This document shows positions 1 through 5,616 of a DNA stretch of 5,616 nt, piece by piece (the first letter of the stretch is position 1; each line of letters begins with the position of its first letter). The stretch lies in the NCBI GenBank assembly GCA_030039095.1, contig JASHQP010000516.1, positions 1 to 5,616 of the forward strand. The letters are read 5' to 3'. The position numbers and the translations under genes were made by a program. Under the pieces are notes generated by a model that made no database searches, was not told where the DNA came from, and saw nothing but the letters and a program-made list of their open reading frames with translations. The stretch is from Streptosporangiaceae bacterium. GTDB taxonomy: Bacteria > Actinomycetota > Actinomycetes > Streptosporangiales > Streptosporangiaceae.

Positions 1-2
1 GA

Positions 3-152
3 GCCGGCGCGGGCAAGCCAGCCCAGGCCCCGGCGGCGCCGCACGCCGCCTGCGTGAGGCGGCAGGCCGACGCGATGTGCCGAGGATCCCCGGGCTTTCG
101 CGGGCTGCTGCCGCAGACGGCGATCGTCACCACCAGCCCGCCCGGGCCGTGA
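3..152 (+). CDS. possible 3' tail of an unknown plus-strand gene (5' end outside window)
   Basis: An open frame runs from the left edge to a TGA at 150-152, giving about 49 residues. It is rich in Ala, Pro and Arg, has two cysteines, and ends in SPPGP. The main support is codon bias: nearly all third positions in this frame are G or C, clearly more than in the other two plus frames, as expected for coding DNA in a high-GC actinobacterium. There is no recognisable domain or motif, so no function is proposed. If real, it converges on the UvrA-like gene, with only 37 bp between the two stop codons. It could equally be non-coding GC-rich sequence. Confidence 0.3.
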   Translation, partial: AGAGKPAQAPAAPHAACVRRQADAMCRGSPGFRGLLPQTAIVTTSPPGP

Positions 153-160
153 TCGCTGCG

Positions 161-181
161 GCGCCCGCCCGGCGTGGGCGC
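161..181. terminator. possible hairpin terminator between convergent stop codons
   Basis: A perfect 6-bp inverted repeat, GCGCCC (161-166) and GGGCGC (176-181), with a 9-nt loop lies just downstream of the UvrA-like stop codon at 190 (minus strand) and just after the putative plus-strand stop at 152. It has no T-run on either side. It therefore resembles the U-less stem-loops often found after actinobacterial genes rather than a classic intrinsic terminator. Such short GC stems are frequent by chance in DNA of this composition. Confidence 0.3.
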
Positions 182-189
182 GGTGGTCG

Positions 190-2553
<2,364 letters not shown>

Positions 2554-2556
2554 CTG

Positions 2557-2561
2557 CCTCC
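2557..2561 (-). promoter_or_regulatory. ribosome binding site of the UvrA-like gene
   Basis: GGAGG lies 3 nt upstream of ATG 2553 on the minus strand. The spacing is short but usable, and it supports this ATG over the upstream in-frame extension. Confidence 0.65.
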
Positions 2562-2577
2562 GTCTCTCGCCCCTTGT

Positions 2578-2587
2578 TCCACGTGGA
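2578..2587. repeat. 10-bp perfect palindrome TCCACGTGGA in the exporter/UvrA-like gap
   Basis: A perfect palindrome sits in the 47-bp gap between the exporter stop and the UvrA-like start, 25 bp upstream of the latter's ATG. It could be an operator half-site pair or a small RNA stem. A palindrome this short can also arise by chance. No clear promoter is visible next to it. Confidence 0.3.
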
Positions 2588-2600
2588 TCGTTGCAGCCGG

Positions 2601-3197
2601 TCACCCGCGAATCGCCAGCACGGCGGTATAGATGCCGAGGCCGAGCAGGATGGTCGCGGTGATCCGGCTGACCCAGGTCATCGGGATCAGTCCCAGGCTC
2701 TTGGCGCCGACGCTGACCGCCACGGCCGCGACCGCCCACAGGCCCAGCGTTGCCCCGGCGAACACCAGCACGGGATCGTACCTGGCGGCCAGGTTGGCGG
2801 TGGTCAGCTGCGTGATGTCACCCCATTCGGCGAGGAACACCACGCCGAAGCTTGTCCCGGCGACCCGCCAGAACGATGCGGCGGGAGCGCCCAGCCGGGC
2901 GGCGTCCGCTCCGTCGCGGTGCTCGGGGCGGAAGCTGGTCACCAACAGGTAGCCCGATCCGGCGAGGAACAGGCAGGCGACCACCGCGTCGACCGCGCGG
3001 TGCGGGAGCAGGGCCAGCAGCCGTCCGGCGGTAACGGCGATGGCCATGTGGACAGCGAATGCGGCAGCCGCCCCGGCCCACACCCACGACGCCCGGTAGC
3101 GGGTGCCGAGGACCAGCGATGCGAACATCGACTTGTCCGGGAGCTCGGCCAGGAACGCGAGGGCGAACGCGGTCCCGATCACTGCGAGGTACGGCAA
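2601..3197 (-). CDS. TMEM165/GDT1 (UPF0016) family Mn2+/Ca2+ exporter
   Basis: This is a 198-residue integral membrane protein with about six hydrophobic helices (near 4-20, 38-58, 68-88, 112-126, 143-164 and 177-195). It carries the two family signature motifs, E-x-G-D-(K/R)-(S/T) type: ELPDKS at 18-23 and EWGDIT at 124-129. Their acidic residues are expected to form the cation site between two inverted repeats of three helices each. Bacterial and eukaryotic family members move Mn2+ (and Ca2+) out of the cytosol, and a manganese riboswitch leader upstream supports Mn2+ export here. The start is TTG at 3197: GGAGG lies 8 nt upstream, an upstream in-frame ATG at 3233 hits a stop after five codons, and the next start (GTG) is too far from the ribosome site. 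The first motif has Pro in place of the usual Gly. The gene leads into the UvrA-like gene 47 bp downstream. Confidence 0.92.
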   Translation of the reverse strand: MPYLAVIGTAFALAFLAELPDKSMFASLVLGTRYRASWVWAGAAAAFAVHMAIAVTAGRLLALLPHRAVDAVVACLFLAGSGYLLVTSFRPEHRDGADAARLGAPAASFWRVAGTSFGVVFLAEWGDITQLTTANLAARYDPVLVFAGATLGLWAVAAVAVSVGAKSLGLIPMTWVSRITATILLGLGIYTAVLAIRG

Positions 3198-3205
3198 GAG
3201 GGGTT

Positions 3206-3210
3206 CCTCC
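3206..3210 (-). promoter_or_regulatory. ribosome binding site fixing the TTG start of the Mn2+ exporter
   Basis: GGAGG lies 8 nt upstream of TTG 3197. It sits in the loop of a potential 5-bp hairpin, GGGTT (3222-3218) with AACCC (3205-3201), so its exposure could be under riboswitch control. Confidence 0.75.
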
Positions 3211-3220
3211 GGTCGTCAAC

Positions 3221-3251
3221 CCGGCCGGGTCATGCGAGACGCTCCGGCCGG
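3221..3251 (-). promoter_or_regulatory. putative riboswitch expression-platform hairpin
   Basis: Between the aptamer and the ribosome site, CCGGCCGG occurs twice (3251-3244 and 3228-3221, minus strand). Each copy is self-complementary, so the two can pair as an 8-bp stem around a 15-nt loop. The loop contains GTCTCG (3240-3235), which is complementary to CGAGAC (3276-3271) at the 3' side of the aptamer. The stem also overlaps the GG used by the small hairpin around the ribosome site. These mutually exclusive pairings are what a riboswitch expression platform needs. There is no U-tract, so translational control or a U-less terminator is more likely than a classic intrinsic terminator. Confidence 0.45.
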
Positions 3252-3260
3252 ATGTGCTCA

Positions 3261-3370
3261 TCAGCCGAAGGTCTCGTCCACCACTTACCTACCGTGGCCC
3301 GGCGGCCGGGCGCTTCTGCACGCCGGTATGTCGGCCAGCCGACGAAGGACTACTCCCCTTCCCTTCGAGC
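3261..3370 (-). promoter_or_regulatory. yybP-ykoY (manganese-sensing) riboswitch aptamer
   Basis: Read on the minus strand, the leader has the hallmark conserved pieces of this class in the right order. GGGGAGTAG (3358-3350) is the first conserved internal-loop strand, GACATAC follows in the middle of the aptamer, and GAGACCTT (3275-3268) closes the 3' side. P1 can form from GAAGG (3361-3357) with CCTTC (3271-3267), or in a shifted register from CGAAGG (3367-3362) with CCTTCG (3271-3266). P2 can form from GTCC (3350-3347) with GGAC (3279-3276). A TCGG/CCGA hairpin and a long GC-rich hairpin occupy the interior. The class binds Mn2+ and turns on Mn2+ efflux genes. Here it lies about 64 nt upstream of a TMEM165/GDT1 family exporter, the classic partner. 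Exact helix ends are my hand estimate. Confidence 0.9.
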
Positions 3371-3399
3371 GTATCCGGTCTCATCCACCCCTCACAAAA
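3371..3399 (-). promoter_or_regulatory. weak candidate promoter for the riboswitch-exporter transcript
   Basis: GGATAC (3376-3371) resembles a -10 box, with TTTTGT (3399-3394) 17 nt upstream as a poor -35. A transcript from here would begin a few bases before the P1 stem, which is where one would expect it. Sequence similarity alone is weak. Confidence 0.25.
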
Positions 3400-3643
3400 C
3401 AACGAGGCAACTGACGAGACCTTCTCCTCAGAACCATGCCGGGCTGTCGGCTGGCCCCAGATGGCACCAGTTCCTGCCGTCCGGAAGCGCATGCTCCTCA
3501 ACGAGAGCACCACGACACCTGCGAAGAAGCTCATCGAGGTCGGGCCGCGGGATGGCAGGGATGCCGTGAGGCGAGGCATGCCGTGATCATCCGATTAGTT
3601 CCGGGCCCTCGCACGGTCTGCCCTGACGAACGCGACGGCCGCG

Positions 3644-3662
3644 TTCCCTCACCCCAAGGGAA
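3644..3662 (+). promoter_or_regulatory. hairpin overlapping the ribosome site of the peptidase gene
   Basis: TTCCCT (3644-3649) and AGGGAA (3657-3662) form a perfect 6-bp inverted repeat with a 7-nt loop. The 3' arm is part of the purine-rich ribosome site (AAGGGAAGG, 3656-3664) just before ATG 3669, so the stem could mask translation initiation. Whether it does so in vivo is not shown by the sequence. Confidence 0.35.
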
Positions 3663-3668
3663 GGCACG

Positions 3669-4382
3669 ATGAAGCTTCTGCTCACGTCCGCCGGCATCAA
3701 GAACACGAGCATCCACAACGCGCTGACCGGCCTTCTGGGCAAGCCGATTGCCGAATCCAGCGCCCTCTGCATTCCCACCGCGTCGTACGGGCACCCGGAG
3801 GGCGGTCCCAGCGCGGCATGGCGGTTCATCGCCGGGCGAGCCCGCACCCCCATGTGCGAACTGGGCTGGAAGTCCCTGGGAGTGCTCGAGCTCACCGCGC
3901 TGCCCAGCATCGGTGAGGAGCACTGGGTCCCCATGGTCCAGGAGACCGACGCGCTGCTCGTGGGGGGCGGTGACGCCTTGTATCTGTCTCACTGGATGCG
4001 CCAGTCCGGGCTGGCGGACCTCTTGCCGTCGCTGCGCGAGGTCGTCTACGTGGGAGTGAGCGGCGGGAGCATGGCGATGGGCCCCAACATCGGCGAGGGC
4101 TTCGCGCACTGGAAGCCGCCCGCCGGCGGCGACGAAGCGCTGGGGCTCGTTGACTTCTCGATGTTCCCGCACCTGGATCACGAGAACATGCCGGAAAACT
4201 CCATGGCCGGCGCGGAAAAATGGGCCGCCACCGTGCCGGTTCCGGGCTACGCAATCGACGACCAGACCGCCATCAAGGTGATCGACGGCGCCGTCGAAGT
4301 CGTCTCCGAGGGGCACTGGAAGCTGTTTGACCGGGTGGCGGCGGCGGCGCGCTCGGAGGGACTCGAACCCCCAACCTTCTGA
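3669..4382 (+). CDS. S51 (PepE-like) peptidase / type 1 glutamine amidotransferase-like protein
   Basis: This is a 237-residue soluble protein of the peptidase S51 / class I amidotransferase-like fold. Visible features are an N-terminal beta-strand start (MKLLLTSAG), a glycine loop GGGD at 99-102, a nucleophile elbow GVSGGS at 129-134 with Ser131 as the likely catalytic serine, and FPHLDHE at 166-172 with His168 as the likely catalytic histidine. Characterised S51 members such as PepE cleave Asp-X dipeptides, but this branch has no assigned substrate, so function is uncertain. ATG 3669 has a purine-rich ribosome site and the expected family N-terminus. The last 17 residues look foreign: after HWKLF (216-220) the frame runs through GC-rich spacer and then 35 bp antisense into a tRNA gene, ending RSEGLEPPTF. 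A TGA in the -1 frame at 4328-4330 sits exactly where I would expect the native stop. The gene converges with the tRNA and is divergent from the exporter unit. Confidence 0.85.
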   Translation: MKLLLTSAGIKNTSIHNALTGLLGKPIAESSALCIPTASYGHPEGGPSAAWRFIAGRARTPMCELGWKSLGVLELTALPSIGEEHWVPMVQETDALLVGGGDALYLSHWMRQSGLADLLPSLREVVYVGVSGGSMAMGPNIGEGFAHWKPPAGGDEALGLVDFSMFPHLDHENMPENSMAGAEKWAATVPVPGYAIDDQTAIKVIDGAVEVVSEGHWKLFDRVAAAARSEGLEPPTF

Positions 4383-4420
4383 TCCGTAGTCAGATGCTCT
4401 ATCCGTTGAGCTACGAGCGC
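4348..4420 (-). tRNA. tRNA-Arg (anticodon ACG)
   Basis: A complete 73-nt cloverleaf reads on the minus strand from 4420. The acceptor stem GCGCTCG pairs with CGAGCGC (7 bp). The D stem is GCTC/GAGC around an AACGGATA loop. The anticodon stem is TCTGA/TCAGA around loop CTACGGA, giving anticodon ACG, which reads CGN arginine codons once A34 is modified to inosine. The variable loop is AGGTT, and the T stem is GGGGG/CCCTC with one G-T pair around TTCGAGT. The discriminator base is G, and the CCA end is not encoded. The 3' half overlaps the end of the peptidase reading frame antisense. No strong promoter is evident upstream. Confidence 0.97.
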
Positions 4421-4505
4421 TTGTGTTGAGTTGTCTACCTGCGGTTTTGCGAGCAGGTGTGGCGAGACCACCTAAGCATAGCGGCGATTGAGCAGCTGAT
4501 CCGTC

Positions 4506-4532
4506 GTCAGAAGGTGCCCCGGCGCACCTGAC
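4506..4532. terminator. possible stem-loop terminator downstream of the LCP gene
   Basis: AGGTGC (4512-4517) pairs with GCACCT (4524-4529) around a 6-nt loop, and GTC (4506-4508) pairs with GAC (4530-4532) across a 3-nt bulge. The structure lies about 55 nt beyond the LCP stop codon on the minus strand and before the tRNA. It has no T-tract, so it may be a U-less terminator or a structure separating the LCP and tRNA transcripts. Confidence 0.4.
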
Positions 4533-4586
4533 AAGGGTAGGGCACGACGGGCGCAACCGCGCAACGGCCGGCACCGCGGGCGGGGG

Positions 4587-5616
4587 TCAGCCGACCTTCG
4601 TGCCGCTGAGCAGGCCTTTCGGCACGGGCTGGTTGTTCTGCAGCGCGCCGAACAGCGCCAGGGCCTCGGTGCGGTTCCACTGCACGGCGTCACCCGCGTT
4701 CGCGGTGAAGTAGTTCGGGTTGGCGATCGGGACCGTGCCGGTCAGCGGGTCGCGCAGCGCGAACGCCAGCTTGACGAGGCTGTACAGGGTCGTGCCCTGG
4801 TCGACGGTGATCGAGCTTGCCGAACTGGAAGCGAACGGCAGGGCGGTGAACGGGTCGAGGAAGACGCTCGGGCTGGTCGCCTTGTGCAGCAGCGCCTCGA
4901 GGAACGCCCGCTGATCCTGCATCCGCTGCAGGTCCTCGTCGGCGAAGGAGTGCCGGTCCCGGACGAACGCCAGCGCCTGCGCTCCGTCCAGCGTCTGGCA
5001 GCCCGCCCTGAGGTTGGCGCCGGAGTCGACGTCGTGCAGCGCCGTCTTCAGGCAGATGCTCACGCCGCCGACCTCGTCGACGACGTTGACCAGGCCGAGG
5101 AAGCCGATTTCCACGAAGTGGTCGATGCGCAGGCCGGTGACGGTCTCGACGGTCTTCACCAGCAGCGGCGGGCCGCCCAGGCCGAGCGCGGCGTTGATCT
5201 TGTTGTCGCCGTACCCGGGAATCGGGACGTAGGAGTCGCGGGGGATGCTGATCAGCACCGGCCGACCGCCGCCGATGTGCAGCAGCATCAGCGAATCGGA
5301 ATTGTCCGTGCCAAAGTCGAACCCCACGTGCAGGGCGCGGATCTCCTGCCCGGTGAGGCCGTCGCGGCCGTCCGAACCCGCGATCAGCCAGTTCTGTCCG
5401 GCCGACTGCCCGGAGAACGCGGGCAGCACCACCGACCGGTGCAGCTTGGAGCCCACCCAGAAGTACGAGGAAACCGTCCCGGCAATCACCACGGCCACAA
5501 CGAGGGCTGCGATCGCCGCGATCCGCCGTCCGTGCCGGCCGGGCTGGCCCCAGAAGCGCCATCGCCGCCCGCCCGGGACACGCGGGACGCGCGGGCGGGT
5601 TCCCGGCGGCGCCGGT
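4587..5616 (-). CDS. LytR-CpsA-Psr (LCP) family cell-wall phosphotransferase, N-terminus outside window
   Basis: The frame stays open to the right edge, and 342 residues are visible. LCP enzymes transfer lipid-linked glycopolymers (teichoic acid, capsule or arabinogalactan) to peptidoglycan outside the membrane. The visible N-terminus is a Pro/Arg-rich cytoplasmic tail (1-31), followed by a transmembrane helix (about 32-53) and an extracellular LCP domain. Domain landmarks are GSDGR at 80-84, NSDS at 105-108, SIPRDS at 123-128, KINAALGLGG at 139-148, VRDRH at 218-222 and DLQRMQDQ at 228-235. The Asp and Arg residues in these are those expected to bind the pyrophosphate and Mg2+. No extra C-terminal LytR_C domain is seen. 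The first start-like codon in the window, GTG 5498, falls inside the membrane helix and is not the true start. No ATG, GTG or TTG lies between it and the edge, so translation must begin beyond 5616. Confidence 0.93.
   Translation of the reverse strand, partial: PAPPGTRPRVPRVPGGRRWRFWGQPGRHGRRIAAIAALVVAVVIAGTVSSYFWVGSKLHRSVVLPAFSGQSAGQNWLIAGSDGRDGLTGQEIRALHVGFDFGTDNSDSLMLLHIGGGRPVLISIPRDSYVPIPGYGDNKINAALGLGGPPLLVKTVETVTGLRIDHFVEIGFLGLVNVVDEVGGVSICLKTALHDVDSGANLRAGCQTLDGAQALAFVRDRHSFADEDLQRMQDQRAFLEALLHKATSPSVFLDPFTALPFASSSASSITVDQGTTLYSLVKLAFALRDPLTGTVPIANPNYFTANAGDAVQWNRTEALALFGALQNNQPVPKGLLSGTKVG

Larger units (their letters stand above)
3371..3668. other. roughly 300-bp spacer between divergent genes
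   Basis: I see no convincing gene here. It should hold the divergent promoters for the riboswitch transcript (minus) and the peptidase (plus). Visible items are GTCTCGTC on the minus strand at 3420-3413, which is the exact complement of GACGAGAC at the 3' side of the aptamer (3278-3271), and a 9-bp direct repeat ATGCCGTGA at 3561-3569 and 3578-3586. A short open frame runs plus-strand from ATG 3461 to TGA 3586 (41 codons) but has no ribosome site. No clear -35/-10 pair was found for the peptidase. Confidence 0.5.

Noticed and set aside
2554..2739. 62-codon upstream extension of the UvrA-like frame
   Set aside because: It overlaps the exporter gene, has low-complexity Arg/Pro-rich content and no ribosome site; the family N-terminus and GGAGG are at ATG 2553.
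2818..3261. 147-codon minus-strand frame starting just 3' of the riboswitch
   Set aside because: It overlaps the exporter in another frame and is Arg/Pro-rich without domains; the membrane motifs are in the exporter frame.
3461..3586. 41-codon plus-strand frame containing IEVGPRDG, reminiscent of the HMG-CoA lyase N-terminus
   Set aside because: The match is only a few residues, the frame stops soon after, and there is no ribosome site; a chance resemblance or an old relic cannot be told apart.
4247..4471. Short minus-strand frame containing VAQRIEHLTTDQKVGGSSPS
   Set aside because: This peptide is the sense translation of the tRNA-Arg itself, a frequent annotation artefact.
3531..4574. 347-codon minus-strand open frame across the peptidase and tRNA
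   Set aside because: It translates straight through the tRNA and opposite a gene with clear S51 motifs.

Overview
The window is very GC-rich. The coding frames have strong third-position G/C bias, and GTG and TTG occur as start codons. These traits and the protein families point to an actinobacterium (Actinomycetota), but no genus can be named from the sequence.

Layout from left to right: (1) positions 3-152 may hold the 3' tail of a plus-strand gene of unknown function. (2) A minus-strand pair follows, read right to left. A yybP-ykoY-type manganese riboswitch (about 3370 to 3261) leads a TMEM165/GDT1 (UPF0016) cation exporter starting at TTG 3197. After 47 bp comes a UvrA-like tandem ABC ATPase (2553 to 190) of the short DrrC/UvrA2 type, which lacks the UvrB-binding insertion. 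(3) A roughly 300-bp spacer without a convincing gene separates this pair from a divergent plus-strand S51 (PepE-like) peptidase or amidotransferase-like gene (3669-4382). The last 35 bp of that gene lie antisense inside the 3' half of a minus-strand tRNA-Arg(ACG) (4348-4420). (4) A minus-strand LytR-CpsA-Psr (LCP) cell-wall phosphotransferase gene (4587 to the right edge) has its N-terminus outside the window.

The most informative system is the riboswitch-exporter-UvrA-like unit. When Mn2+ is high the riboswitch should turn on the exporter. Because the UvrA-like gene lies close downstream on the same strand with no obvious terminator between them, it may be induced by the same signal. The riboswitch and exporter pairing is a known theme; extending it to a UvrA-like ATPase is inference. 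The peptidase C-terminus appears to have read through its expected stop into the tRNA, which suggests a small frameshift or a rearrangement at the tRNA 3' end.
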